From Nocardia shimofusensis NBRC 100134 (GTDB lineage: Bacteria; Actinomycetota; Actinomycetes; Mycobacteriales; Mycobacteriaceae): a DNA stretch of 64,000 bases. The first letter of the stretch is position 1. Each line of letters starts with the position of its first letter. The notes beneath the pieces are model-generated. The model ran no database searches, was not told where the DNA came from, and worked only from the letters and a program-made list of their open reading frames with translations. The stretch is taken from contig NZ_BDBT01000028.1 in the NCBI RefSeq assembly GCF_001613125.1, positions 18,821 through 82,820 on the forward strand. The letters are read 5' to 3'. The translations under genes were made by a program, and so were the position numbers. Positions 46,859 through 55,960 of this stretch are shown here, one piece after another.

Positions 46859-46911
46859 ACGCTAATGCTTCGGTTTTGCCTGCGGAGTGGTTTCCGAAAA
46901 TTCGCGGGCCC

Positions 46912-48261
46912 TCAGATGACGCCGAGGGCGAGCATGGCATCGGCTACCCGGATGAAGCCGGCGATATTGGCGCCCGCGGTGTAGCTGCCGGGGGAGCCGT
47001 ACTCGTCGGCGGTTTCCAGGCAGCGGTCGTGGATGCCGCGCATGATCTCGGCGAGGCGGGCATCGGTGTACTCGAAGGTCCAGGAGTCGCGAGAGGCGTT
47101 CTGCTGCATCTCCAGGGCGCTGGTGGCCACGCCGCCCGCGTTGACCGCCTTGCCGGGGGCGAAGGTGACGTTCGCGTCGGCGAGGGTGCGCACGGCTTCG
47201 GGGGTACAGGGCATGTTGGCGCCCTCGGCGACGATGGTGCAGCCGTTGCGGACCAGCGTGGCGGCGGCGTCTTTGTCGAGCTCGTTCTGGGTGGCGCACG
47301 GCAGGGCGATGTCGCAGGGGACATCCCAGATCGACTGCTCGTCGACGTAGCGGGCGTCGCCGCGGCGCTCGTCGGCGTAGTCGCTGATGCGGTCGCGGCG
47401 GGCCAGTTTGATGTCCTTGACCAGGTCGAGGTCGATGCCCTTCTCGTCGACGATGTAGCCGGCCGAATCAGAGCAGGCCACGACCAGGCCGCCGAGCTGT
47501 TCGACCTTCTCGATGGCGTGGATGGCGACATTGCCGGAGCCGGACACCACGACCCGCTTGCCTTCGAAGCTGTCCGAGCGCGAGCGCAGGATCTCGTCGA
47601 CGAAGTAGACGGTGCCGTAGCCGGTGGCCTCCGGGCGCACCTGCGAGCCGCCCCAGGTGAGGCCCTTGCCGGTGAGTACGCCGGACTCGTAGCGGTTGGT
47701 GATGCGCTTGTACTGGCCGAACAGGAAGCCGATCTCCCGGCCGCCGACGCCGATATCGCCCGCGGGCACGTCGGTGTGCTCACCGATATGGCGGTAGAGC
47801 TCGGTCATGAACGACTGACAGAAACGCATGACCTCGCCGTCGGAGCGGCCCTTGGGATCGAAGTCGGACCCGCCCTTGCCGCCGCCGATCGGCATGCCGG
47901 TCAGCGAGTTCTTGAAGATCTGCTCGAAACCCAGGAATTTGACGATGCCGAGGTAGACGCTGGGGTGGAAACGCAACCCGCCTTTGTAGGGGCCGAGCGC
48001 CGAATTGAATTCCACCCGGAAGCCACGATTGATCTGCACGCGCCCCTGGTCGTCGACCCACGGCACCCGGAAGATGATCTGACGTTCCGGCTCGCACAGC
48101 CGCCGGATCACCTCGCCGTCGGTGTACTCGGGATGCTTGGCCACCACCGGGCCGAGACTCTCCAGCACCTCGAAAGCAGCCTGATGGAATTCCGCCTCAC
48201 CGGGGTTACGGTGCAGGATCTCCTCGTAGATGTCGCGCAGCCTCGCGTCCAAGTCAGCCAT
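46912..48261 (-). CDS. gdhA: NADP-type glutamate dehydrogenase
   Basis: Reductively aminates 2-oxoglutarate to glutamate. The 449-residue hexameric-type enzyme has FLGFEQIFKNSLTG, PIGGGKGGSDFDPKG (substrate lysines), the PAGDIGVGGREIGFLFGQYK segment and the nucleotide fold VVVSGSGNVAIHAIEK. ATG 48261 (MADLDARLRDIYEEIL) is preferred. Upstream residues in frame are not conserved. It sits alone, with no nitrogen-control gene in the window. Confidence 0.95.
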   Translation of the reverse strand: MADLDARLRDIYEEILHRNPGEAEFHQAAFEVLESLGPVVAKHPEYTDGEVIRRLCEPERQIIFRVPWVDDQGRVQINRGFRVEFNSALGPYKGGLRFHPSVYLGIVKFLGFEQIFKNSLTGMPIGGGKGGSDFDPKGRSDGEVMRFCQSFMTELYRHIGEHTDVPAGDIGVGGREIGFLFGQYKRITNRYESGVLTGKGLTWGGSQVRPEATGYGTVYFVDEILRSRSDSFEGKRVVVSGSGNVAIHAIEKVEQLGGLVVACSDSAGYIVDEKGIDLDLVKDIKLARRDRISDYADERRGDARYVDEQSIWDVPCDIALPCATQNELDKDAAATLVRNGCTIVAEGANMPCTPEAVRTLADANVTFAPGKAVNAGGVATSALEMQQNASRDSWTFEYTDARLAEIMRGIHDRCLETADEYGSPGSYTAGANIAGFIRVADAMLALGVI

Positions 48262-48359
48262 GGGCCGATCATCCTCCCCGCCGTGTCCGGCGAACTCACC
48301 GCCCTGCGCCCGGGTGTGTGAGGTCACTGATCCCAAGGGGCACGGCGGCCGAGCGGTGG

Positions 48360-49184
48360 CTATTTCAGGGCGACCCGCGCGCCGCCGGAGAACGTGGAAT
48401 CGTGGAACTCGATGGCGGCCGGAACGGTGCCGCGCGGAACGTCGTAGACGATGATGGTCGACAGCTTGTTGCCGGGATTGATCTCGGTGATCATGTTCGG
48501 GGCGTTGACGCTCATCTCGGCCATGGAGTCGTTGGTGTACTCGCGGCCCTGATCGTCGATGAGTTTCTGGTTCTCGCTGAAGTAGGTCTGCGGTTCGTTC
48601 GCGGTGTTGGTGACCTCGACGTGGACGAGGACGAACTCGCCCTGGGCGGTCTCGCGCATGATCTCGTTGTCACCGACCTCGGTGACCGGCGGATCGACCC
48701 GGGTGACCACGAACGAGAACTTGCCGTCACGCACCTCCGACCCCGCCGGTTGGGCGGAGGTGCGGGCCTCCTCGTCCTCGGCGATCTCGGTGCCGATCCC
48801 GCCCAAGAGGGCGATGCAGCCGCCGCAGACCGCCAGCACGACCACCGCCACGATGCCGAGTACCCACGGCCAGACGGCTCGCTTCTTCGGCGGTTGCTGT
48901 GGGTACCGACCCGAGCCCTGCCACTGCGGCGGCGGTTGTCCGGGGCCGCCCTGCCAAGGTTGTCCCGGGCCGCCCTGCCAAGGTTGTCCCGACTCGCCCT
49001 GCCAAGGTTGTCCCGGGCCGCCCTGCCAAGGTTGTCCCGACCCGCTCTGCGAAGGCTGCCCCGACTCGCCCTGCCAGGGTTGTCCCTCCTCCTCCCGCGA
49101 GGGTTGCCCGGACCGCCGAGGGTCCGGCTGCCGAGGGTCCGGCTGCTGCGGGTCCGGCTGCTGGGGATTCTGCGGGTCGGTCAT
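48360..49184 (-). CDS. DUF4352 membrane-anchored protein with octapeptide repeats
   Basis: A 274-residue protein. The cytoplasmic Pro/Gln-rich N-terminus contains six GQPWQGGP-like octapeptides (residues 34-81), followed by one transmembrane helix (VWPWVLGIVAVVVLAVCGG) and an exported DUF4352 beta-sandwich (VRDGKFSFVVTRVDPPV to the end). It is the intact paralogue of the pseudogene at 34294-34823. The function is unknown. Confidence 0.82.
   Translation of the reverse strand: MTDPQNPQQPDPQQPDPRQPDPRRSGQPSREEEGQPWQGESGQPSQSGSGQPWQGGPGQPWQGESGQPWQGGPGQPWQGGPGQPPPQWQGSGRYPQQPPKKRAVWPWVLGIVAVVVLAVCGGCIALLGGIGTEIAEDEEARTSAQPAGSEVRDGKFSFVVTRVDPPVTEVGDNEIMRETAQGEFVLVHVEVTNTANEPQTYFSENQKLIDDQGREYTNDSMAEMSVNAPNMITEINPGNKLSTIIVYDVPRGTVPAAIEFHDSTFSGGARVALK
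48942..49085 (-). repeat. 24-bp tandem repeats encoding octapeptides
   Basis: Six 24-base units in the DUF4352 gene encode GQPWQGGP, GQPWQGES and variants. They are nearly identical at the DNA level, which points to recent expansion. Confidence 0.85.
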
Positions 49185-49229
49185 GGAACATCCTTTCCGA
49201 TGCGGGGCGCGAGCGGTTGCGCGGACGAA

Positions 49230-49616
49230 TCAGAGCAGCCGATTGTGCGGGCAGTAGGCGTGGATGGCGGCCTCCAGGAACAGGTGCGGGTATTCGACTG
49301 TGCCGGTGGCGGATTCGGCGAGATAGATGTGATCGGCAGGGCGGTTGCCCGCGGTGTCGAGATAGGCGCACTGACTGCGGGCGAGCTTGATGGCGGCGTT
49401 CTGCACCGGCACGGGTTCGCCGTCGAAGAAACTCTCCCGCAGGAATTGCCGGTCGAGGGCCGTGCGGGCACCGGAATGTGTTGCGGCCGAGGGCATATCC
49501 GGCGTCGCCTCCGCCGGGCCGACGCTGCCGGACAGCAGGGTCAGGGAGCCGAGGCAGATCGTGGGCAAGGCGAGAAATGCTGCGAGGGCGCGGGAATGGA
49601 GGGGGTGGGTGCGCAT
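49230..49616 (-). CDS. DUF732 secreted protein
   Basis: A 128-residue exported protein with signal peptide MRTHPLHSRALAAFLALPTI, likely cleaved near AEA-TPD. The DUF732-like end has the two cysteines in RSQCAYLDT and AIHAYCPHN, which usually form a disulfide. ATG 49616 is chosen over an in-frame start 12 codons upstream because the signal peptide begins there. The DUF732 role is unknown. 49617-49805 is gene-free. Confidence 0.75.
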   Translation of the reverse strand: MRTHPLHSRALAAFLALPTICLGSLTLLSGSVGPAEATPDMPSAATHSGARTALDRQFLRESFFDGEPVPVQNAAIKLARSQCAYLDTAGNRPADHIYLAESATGTVEYPHLFLEAAIHAYCPHNRLL

Positions 49617-49805
49617 GTGTCCTTCTGCTGGCCGAGAGCGGGTTGATGACACCGGGCGCGGTGAACGCTAGCGCTGAAAACGCAGGTAGGAGGACTTTTG
49701 TCGCACCATAGCGGCAAATATTCGGGGGTGGGGTGGACTATCGGTTCGGACTCGCCGTGCGATCCGTCCGCCGGGTCTGCATGGCAGTGGGATACGGGGC
49801 GGTCT

Positions 49806-50864
49806 TCACCAGGATTCGTTGGAATTCAGCGCGACCAGCAGTCTGCGGATGGCCGCCACACGCTGCTCGGTGCCGGGGAGTTCGTCGAGGGCGCATTCGG
49901 GGTCGGCGGGCGGGCCGAGGTGGGTACAGCCGCGCGGGCAGTTCTCGATGGCTTCGGCCAGATCGCTGAAGGCGGCGATCACGTCGTCGGGGGTGATGTG
50001 GGCCAGGCCGAAGGAGCGCACCCCGGGGGTATCGACGACCCAGCCCCCGCCGGGCAGCGGCAACGCGACCGACTGGGTGGAGGTGTGTTTGCCCTTGCCG
50101 ACGCCGGAGACCTCGCCGACGGCGCGATAGGCGTCTGGCACCAGGCGATTCACCAGGGTGGATTTGCCGACCCCGGAGTGCCCGATGAAGGCGGTCAGGC
50201 GGTCGGTGAGCAGATCCAGCGCGGGTTCCAGCGGGTCGTCGATGCCCGCGTGCACGATGGTCAGGTCGAGATCGGCGAAGACAGCGGCGAATTCGGACTC
50301 CGCGGCCAGGTCGCGCTTGGTCAGGCAGAGGACCGGGCGCAGGCCGCCGACATAGGCGGCGACCATGGCGCGCTCCACGAATCCGGTGCGCGGCGGCGGA
50401 TCGGCCAGCGCGACGACGATGAACAGCTGTTCGGCATTGCCGACGACAATGCGCTCGAACGGGTCGGTGTCGTCCGCGGTGCGGCGCAGCACGGTGCGAC
50501 GTTCGTTGACCCGGACGATCCGCGCGAGGGTGTCGGGCTTGCCGGTGAGATCGCCGACCACGTCCACCTGATCGCCGACGACGATCGGCGTGCGTCCGAG
50601 TTCCCTGGCGCGCATGGCGACGATGCGCCGGTCCGGATCGTCGTCCAGCACGCAGCCCCAGCGGCCGCGATCGACCGCCACCACCATCGCCTGCTCGGCG
50701 TCGATGTGCTGCGGGCGGGTCTTGGTGCGCGGACGTGAACTCCGGCCGGGACGAACCCGGACATCGGATTCGTCGTAGCCGGAGGCGGAGCGGCGTGGCG
50801 GACTCAGCGTGCGGCTCCGCCCGATTCGGCGACCGCCGCATCGCCGACCAGCATCCGGTCCCAC
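49806..50864 (-). CDS. rsgA: Ribosome small-subunit-dependent GTPase RsgA
   Basis: Circularly permuted GTPase in late 30S assembly. It has an N-terminal OB fold, then G4 (LTKRDL), G1 (GHSGVGKST), G2/G3 (VDTPGVRSFGL) and the zinc-finger end (CPRGCTHLGPPADPECAL). The standard GTG start at 50864 would overlap aroA by 61 bases. A CTG at 50807 overlapping the aroA stop (CTGA) better fits the conserved start (SPPRRSASGYDESDV). Length is 352 residues, or 333 from the CTG. Confidence 0.92.
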   Translation of the reverse strand: MGPDAGRRCGGRRIGRSRTLSPPRRSASGYDESDVRVRPGRSSRPRTKTRPQHIDAEQAMVVAVDRGRWGCVLDDDPDRRIVAMRARELGRTPIVVGDQVDVVGDLTGKPDTLARIVRVNERRTVLRRTADDTDPFERIVVGNAEQLFIVVALADPPPRTGFVERAMVAAYVGGLRPVLCLTKRDLAAESEFAAVFADLDLTIVHAGIDDPLEPALDLLTDRLTAFIGHSGVGKSTLVNRLVPDAYRAVGEVSGVGKGKHTSTQSVALPLPGGGWVVDTPGVRSFGLAHITPDDVIAAFSDLAEAIENCPRGCTHLGPPADPECALDELPGTEQRVAAIRRLLVALNSNESW

Positions 50865-52114
50865 AGATCGACGAAATCGGGCAGAGTCTTGGCGGTGGTG
50901 CCGATGTCCTCGATCTCGATGCCCGGCACCCGCAGGCCGAGAATCGCGCCCGCGGTGGCCATCCGGTGGTCGGCGTAGGAATGCCAGGTGCCGCCGTGCA
51001 GCGGGGCGGGGGAGATCTCGAGGCCGTCCTCGGTCTCGGTGACCTGACCGCCGAGGCGGTTGATCTCGGTGGACAGCGCGGCCAGCCGGTCGGTCTCGTG
51101 CCCGCGCAGGTGCGCGATGCCGCGCAGCCGGGACGGGGAATCGGCGAGCGCGGCCAGCGCCGCCACCGTGGGGGTGAGCTCGCCGACGTCGTGCAGGTCG
51201 ATGTCGATGCCCGCCAGGCGATCCGGGCCCTGCACGGTCAGCACGTTCTCGGAGAAACGCGCCTCGGCGCCCATCCGGACCAGGATCTCGCGGATCACGT
51301 CGCCGGGCTGGGTGGTCAGCCGGGGCCAGTGCGGAATGCTCACCTGTCCGCCGGTCACCGCGGCAGCGGCCAGGAACGGGGTGGCGTTCGACAGGTCGGG
51401 CTCGACTTCCCAGTCCACCGCGCGGATCACGCCCGGACGCACGGACCAGGTCTGCGGGGCACGGACATCGGCGGGAGCCTCGACCTCCACGTCGGCGCGG
51501 CGCAGCATCTCCACGGTCATCTCGATGTGCGGCATGGACGGCAGCGGTGAGCCGTCGTGGTGCACGGTCACGCCTTCGGTGAACCGGGCCGCCGAGAGCA
51601 GCAGACCGGAGACGAACTGTGAAGAGCCGGAGGCGTCGATGGTGACCGGGCCGCCGCGCAGTTCGCCCGTGCCGACGACGGTGAAGGGCAGTGCGTCGCC
51701 CTCGATCTCGGCGCCGAGAGTGCGCAACGCGTCGAGAATGGTGCGCAGCGGACGGAGTCTGGCCTGACTGTCACCGTCGAAGAAGACCCGGCCCGCGGCC
51801 AGCGCGGCGACCGGGGGCAGGAACCGCATGACGGTGCCGGCCAGACCGCAGTCGACGCTGCCGCCGCGCAACGGGGCAGGGATGACGGTCAGCGTGTCGG
51901 CCTCGCCCTCGATACGCGCGCCGAGCGCGCGCAGACCGGCGATCATCAGGTCGGTGTCGCGGCTGCGGAGCGCGCCGGTGATGGTGGACGGGCCGTCGGC
52001 CAGCGCGGCGAGGATCAGCGCGCGATTGGTGATCGACTTGGAACCGGGCAGGGTCACGGTCGCGTGAACGGGGACGTCGACGTGGGGCGCTGGCCAATGA
52101 GTCACGGGGTCCAT
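50804..52114 (-). CDS. aroA: 3-phosphoshikimate 1-carboxyvinyltransferase (EPSP synthase)
   Basis: Joins shikimate-3-phosphate and phosphoenolpyruvate in aromatic amino-acid synthesis. The 436-residue protein shows PGSKSITNRALILAALADG, the LAGTVMRFLPP loop, SSQFVSGLLLSAARF and the signature RGHETDRLAALSTEI. ATG 52114 gives the family start. It pairs with rsgA, as in mycobacteria (Rv3227/Rv3228 by memory). Confidence 0.96.
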   Translation of the reverse strand: MDPVTHWPAPHVDVPVHATVTLPGSKSITNRALILAALADGPSTITGALRSRDTDLMIAGLRALGARIEGEADTLTVIPAPLRGGSVDCGLAGTVMRFLPPVAALAAGRVFFDGDSQARLRPLRTILDALRTLGAEIEGDALPFTVVGTGELRGGPVTIDASGSSQFVSGLLLSAARFTEGVTVHHDGSPLPSMPHIEMTVEMLRRADVEVEAPADVRAPQTWSVRPGVIRAVDWEVEPDLSNATPFLAAAAVTGGQVSIPHWPRLTTQPGDVIREILVRMGAEARFSENVLTVQGPDRLAGIDIDLHDVGELTPTVAALAALADSPSRLRGIAHLRGHETDRLAALSTEINRLGGQVTETEDGLEISPAPLHGGTWHSYADHRMATAGAILGLRVPGIEIEDIGTTAKTLPDFVDLWDRMLVGDAAVAESGGAAR

Positions 52115-52261
52115 CTTTGCCGATCGCATCCGTGGACACGCGGGCGGATGCGAACTGTGGCCCATTCGACGCACGGCACCGACCCCGCGTCCATCGGTGC
52201 CGTGCGTCGACGCGAGACGCACCCCGCTGCTCGCGGAGTACGCCTCGCCCCGGATCAGGGA

Positions 52262-53761
52262 TTACTTGTTACGGCCGTGCAGGAACGGAACGACCTTGCG
52301 CAGCATGGCCATGTTCTGCTCGGTGCGCGAGTAGCTCAGCAGCGCCATGCCCGGGATCGTGAACTTCTGGATCGCGATCGAGTGCGGGCGGGTGAACTCG
52401 CGCAGGCCCGGCTCGCCGTGGATGCGGCCGATGCCGGATTCGCGCACGCCGCCGAAGGGCAGGCCGGGGATGGCCGCGAAGCCGAGCACGGAGTTCACCG
52501 AGGTGGCGCCGACCTCGAGCCGTCGAGCGATCGCCAGGCCGTCCTTCTTCGAGTACACCGAGGACGACAGGCCGTACTTCGACTTGTTCGCCAGTTCGAC
52601 GGCCTCGTCGACGGAGTCGACGACGCGGATGGTGATGGTCGGGCCGAAGGTCTCCTCGGTCACGGCCTCGGAGTTCTCGTCGGTGCCGACCAGCACGACC
52701 GGCTCGATGAACGGGCCCTTGACGGACTCGGGCCCGCCGAGCACGGCGGTGGCGCCGTTGGCCAGCGCGCTCTCGATGTGGCGCTTGACGATGTCGATCT
52801 GGCTCGGCATGGTCATCGGGCCGTAGGAGGCCTTGTCGTCCGAACCCGGCTTGACGTCGGTGAGGATGCGCTTGACCTCGGCGATCAGCTCGTCGGCGAC
52901 CGACTTGTGCACGTAGACGCGCTCCACGCCCGCGCAGGTCTGGCCGCTGTTGGCGGTGGCGCCCCAGGCGATCGCGTCGGCGGCGGCCTTCACGTCGGCG
53001 TCGGCGGCGACGATGACCGCGTCCTTGCCGCCGCACTCGAGCAGCACGGGGGTCAGGTTCTCGGCGGCGGCGGCCATGATGCGCTTGCCGGTGGCGGTGG
53101 AGCCGGTGAAGGCGATCTTGTCGATGTCGGAGGTGACCAGCGCCGCGCCGGTCGCGCCGTAGCCGTTGATCGTCTCGAAGACACCCTCGGGCAGTTCGGG
53201 GTTGGCCTTCTTGAACGCTTGGGCCAGGAAGTTGCCGATGCCGGTGGAGTACTCACTGGGCTTGAAGACCACGGTGTTGCCCGCGGCCAGCGCGTAACCG
53301 ATGGAGCCGTTGGGGGTGTAGACCGGGTAGTTCCACGGGCCGATCACGCCGACGACGCCGAGCGGGCGGCTCTCGATGCGCGCGGCGAAGTTCGACATCA
53401 TCGCGCCGGAGGAGATCTTCTTCGGCGAGAGGATCTTCTTGGCGTTCTTGGCGGCCCAGGCGATGTGCTCGAGGGCCAGCATCAGCTCGAGGAAGGCATC
53501 GTCGCGCGGCTTGCCGTTCTCCTTGTGGATGAGCTCGGTGAACTCGTCGGCATCGGCGACCAGGCGGCTCGACCAGCGCAGCAGGTGCTTGCGACGCTCG
53601 TCGAAGCTCAGCGCGCCCCACACCTTGGCGGCCTTGCGGGCCTTCGCGACGGCCGCGCGCACCGCCTCCTCGTCGGCGATCGGGTAGGTGGCGAGGACCT
53701 CGCCCGTCGCCGGGTTGACCGATTCGAGGGTGGTGTCGGGGGCGGTCTCGATAGTTGTCAC
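52262..53761 (-). CDS. NAD(P)-dependent aldehyde dehydrogenase
   Basis: A 499-residue class-I-like aldehyde dehydrogenase with GPWNYPVYTPNGS, TGSTATGKRIMAAAA, the ELGGK-equivalent LLECGGKDA and the catalytic cysteine in NSGQTCAGVERV. The substrate is not clear. Succinic-semialdehyde and long-chain fatty aldehydes are both possible, the latter fitting AlkB-derived alcohols. GTG 53761 has GAGGAG upstream. The gene stands alone between aroA and the SRAP gene. Confidence 0.9.
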   Translation of the reverse strand: MTTIETAPDTTLESVNPATGEVLATYPIADEEAVRAAVAKARKAAKVWGALSFDERRKHLLRWSSRLVADADEFTELIHKENGKPRDDAFLELMLALEHIAWAAKNAKKILSPKKISSGAMMSNFAARIESRPLGVVGVIGPWNYPVYTPNGSIGYALAAGNTVVFKPSEYSTGIGNFLAQAFKKANPELPEGVFETINGYGATGAALVTSDIDKIAFTGSTATGKRIMAAAAENLTPVLLECGGKDAVIVAADADVKAAADAIAWGATANSGQTCAGVERVYVHKSVADELIAEVKRILTDVKPGSDDKASYGPMTMPSQIDIVKRHIESALANGATAVLGGPESVKGPFIEPVVLVGTDENSEAVTEETFGPTITIRVVDSVDEAVELANKSKYGLSSSVYSKKDGLAIARRLEVGATSVNSVLGFAAIPGLPFGGVRESGIGRIHGEPGLREFTRPHSIAIQKFTIPGMALLSYSRTEQNMAMLRKVVPFLHGRNK

Positions 53762-53934
53762 GTCGGTGGCTCTCCTCTTGCTTCCTGCGTTGGCCGGTCG
53801 GTGCGCGTGCCGGATCGGACCGGTGTGATGCATTCCATTCGTTGAGAGAATGCTAAGTCAAAACTCTCACCAGGTCACCACTATCCCCCGAATTGTTGCC
53901 ACGGGTGTCGGCGGGGGGTGCCATGCTCGGAAAT

Positions 53935-54735
53935 ATGTGCGGACGATATGCCACCACGACGAATCCGGGAAGGCTCGCGGTAGAACTCGACGCCATCGAC
54001 GAAACCGCAGGCACGCATACCGCGAACGCGGATGACGCGAATTACAACGTCGCGCCGACCAACAGGGTGCTCACGATCGTGTCCCGCCACGACCGCGAGC
54101 ACCCCGACGACGACCCGGCCCTGCGGATCCGGCGGATGCGCTGGGGGCTCATCCCGACCTGGACCAAGGCCGCCGAGCCGGGCGTGCCCGCGAAGGGCAA
54201 ACCGCTGTTCAACGCCCGCGCCGACAAGGCCGCCACCACCCCGTCGTTCCGCGACGCCGTGAAATACCGGCGCTGTCTGGTCCCGATGGACGGCTGGTAC
54301 GAGTGGCTGGTCGAACCCGACCCGGCCGGCGGGCGCAAGGCGATCAAACGGCCCTATTACATGGCCAACGGCGACGGCTCGCGGCTGTACATGGCCGGAC
54401 TGTGGTCGGTATGGCGCGATCGTGCGCTGCCACGGAGCGAGCCGCTCCTGTCGTGCACGATCCTCACCACCGACGCGGTCGGCGACCTGACCCGCATCCA
54501 CGACCGGATGCCGCTGCCCATGCCGCGCGAGCACTGGGATGCCTGGCTCGACCCGGACCATCCGGCGCCCGCGGAACTGCTCGCGACGCCGGAGGAGGAA
54601 ATCGTGCGCGACATCGTCGTGCGTCCGGTGTCGACTCTGGTCAACAGCGTCAAGAACAACGGGCCGGAACTGCTGGCCGAGGTCGCCGAATCCCGGGGCG
54701 AGGCCGAGCGACCGGAGCAGATCAGCCTGCTGTGA
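53935..54735 (+). CDS. SOS-response-associated peptidase (SRAP/HMCES-type)
   Basis: A 266-residue protein that shields abasic sites in single-stranded DNA by covalent linkage to Cys2. The start at ATG 53935 is fixed by MCGRYA, since cysteine must be residue 2. Other signature parts are YNVAPTN, RWGLIPTW, FNARADKAATTPSFRDAV, CLVPMDGWYEW and the histidine in IHDRMPLPM. No LexA box was seen upstream. Confidence 0.92.
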   Translation: MCGRYATTTNPGRLAVELDAIDETAGTHTANADDANYNVAPTNRVLTIVSRHDREHPDDDPALRIRRMRWGLIPTWTKAAEPGVPAKGKPLFNARADKAATTPSFRDAVKYRRCLVPMDGWYEWLVEPDPAGGRKAIKRPYYMANGDGSRLYMAGLWSVWRDRALPRSEPLLSCTILTTDAVGDLTRIHDRMPLPMPREHWDAWLDPDHPAPAELLATPEEEIVRDIVVRPVSTLVNSVKNNGPELLAEVAESRGEAERPEQISLL

Positions 54736-54771
54736 CCGGTGGTCCGGACGCGTCGCCCGTCGCGGATCAGA

Positions 54772-55152
54772 TCAGAGCGGACAGGGCACCGAGTCGGTCG
54801 CCAGATTGATCACGCACTTGACGATGCCGGTGCTCAGGTCGATGACCTCGTTGACGACCGAGCCGCCGAAGTCCTCGGCCTTACGGGACAGGTCGCTGCC
54901 GGGCTGATCGCTGCCGGACCGATCGCTACGGGAATCGTCGGACCCCTGACCGTCGAACGGCATCTCGGAGGGGCCGGGCTGTGCCGGGATGACCTCCCCG
55001 AGACCCGGTTCCGCGCCCGCGGCCGGGGCGAACACCGGGGTGAGAGCCGGTGCCAGCAGCAGCGTCGCGGCGAGTGCGGGAGCGGCGAGCACGGCGCGCG
55101 AACGGCGGATACGGGGGCGGTGCGGGGACAGCGGACGGGCGGACATTCGCAT
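54772..55152 (-). CDS. Small secreted protein of unknown function
   Basis: A 126-residue exported protein. An arginine-rich start and hydrophobic segment (VLAAPALAATLLLAPALTP) form a signal peptide cleaved near AGA-EPG. A Ser/Asp/Gly-rich middle follows, then a C-terminal helix ending in two cysteines (VKCVINLATDSVPCPL). ATG 55152 has GAGG upstream. No family recognised. Confidence 0.65.
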   Translation of the reverse strand: MRMSARPLSPHRPRIRRSRAVLAAPALAATLLLAPALTPVFAPAAGAEPGLGEVIPAQPGPSEMPFDGQGSDDSRSDRSGSDQPGSDLSRKAEDFGGSVVNEVIDLSTGIVKCVINLATDSVPCPL

Positions 55153-55310
55153 CACATCCTCGGGTCGGACGAGTCGGACCTGGCTGGAAAACGCCCACCC
55201 AGTAACGCACACGGTGCGGGCCGCCGTCGTCCGTTCCTGGCGTGTCGCCGGAGAGTTGTGAGGACTCCGACACCGGGCGGTGTTTGCGCGGCGCGTCGGC
55301 CGGTGGGTCC

Positions 55311-55802
55311 TCAGGCGGTGATCGCCGCGACCACCGCGTCGGCGGCGCGGACGAGATCGTCGGGGGCGAGCTCGATCTCGAGGCCGCGTTTGCCCGCGCT
55401 ACACAGGACGCGGTCCCACCGCAGGGCGGACTCGTCGATCACCGTGGGCAGTTTCCTGCGCTGTCCGAGCGGGGAGATGCCGCCGAGGACATACCCGGTG
55501 CTGCGCTCGGCCGCCGCGCGTTCGGCCATTCCGGCCTTCGGTGCGCCGAGGGCGCTCGCGGCGGCCTTGAGCGACAACGAGTTCGGCACAGGTAGCACCG
55601 CGACGGCGAGCCCGCCGGTGGACAGTTCCACGACCAGAGTCTTGAAGATCTGCGCGGGTTCGACGCCGAGGTCGGCGGCCAGCGCGGCGACCGCCTCCGC
55701 GCCGAAGGAGTCGGCGCGCGGGTCGTGCTTGTAGGAGTGCACCCGATGGGGCAACCCCGCCGTGGTCAGGGTGCGGATGGCGGGGGTGGAAGCGGCGGCC
55801 AT
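55311..55802 (-). CDS. ybaK: Cys-tRNA(Pro)/Cys-tRNA(Cys) deacylase YbaK
   Basis: A 163-residue trans-editing enzyme that removes cysteine from mischarged tRNA(Pro). The YbaK/ProX-like fold shows HSYKHDPRADSFG, IFKTLVVEL (catalytic lysine), LSLKAAASALG and GYVLGGISPLGQRRKLPTVID. The position near sigH is shared with M. tuberculosis from memory. Confidence 0.92.
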   Translation of the reverse strand: MAAASTPAIRTLTTAGLPHRVHSYKHDPRADSFGAEAVAALAADLGVEPAQIFKTLVVELSTGGLAVAVLPVPNSLSLKAAASALGAPKAGMAERAAAERSTGYVLGGISPLGQRRKLPTVIDESALRWDRVLCSAGKRGLEIELAPDDLVRAADAVVAAITA

Positions 55803-55891
55803 GGCGACACCCTAGAACCGCCGCCCGGGAGCGGCCACCGGTTATCCGCCGGGCCGGTGCCGGTGACCGGCGCTCCTCGGGTGTATCCGCC

Positions 55892-55918
55892 GGGAACACC
55901 GCGCCGCCCGGGCGTGTT
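55892..55918 (+). promoter_or_regulatory. SigH-type autoregulatory promoter
   Basis: GGGAAC at 55892-55897 and GTT at 55916-55918, separated by 18 bases, match the SigH/SigR consensus (GGAA, about 18 bases, GTT). It is about 43 bases before the first sigH start codon. Confidence 0.65.
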
Positions 55919-55960
55919 GCACGCGAAGGGAAACCCCGAGGACAAGCGAAGGAGAGGCCG

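Noticed and set aside
46531..48321. 596-codon plus-strand ORF opposite gdhA
   Set aside because: Antisense shadow of a well-conserved dehydrogenase.
48942..49085. CRISPR-like repeat array
   Set aside because: The units are contiguous, 24 bases, in frame and coding (octapeptides).
27656..49616. Prophage or integrative element
   Set aside because: No integrase, attachment repeats, tRNA junction or structural phage genes were found; the region is only variable gene content.
53881..53934. LexA box before the SRAP peptidase
   Set aside because: No GAAC-N4-GTTC pattern is present despite the family name.
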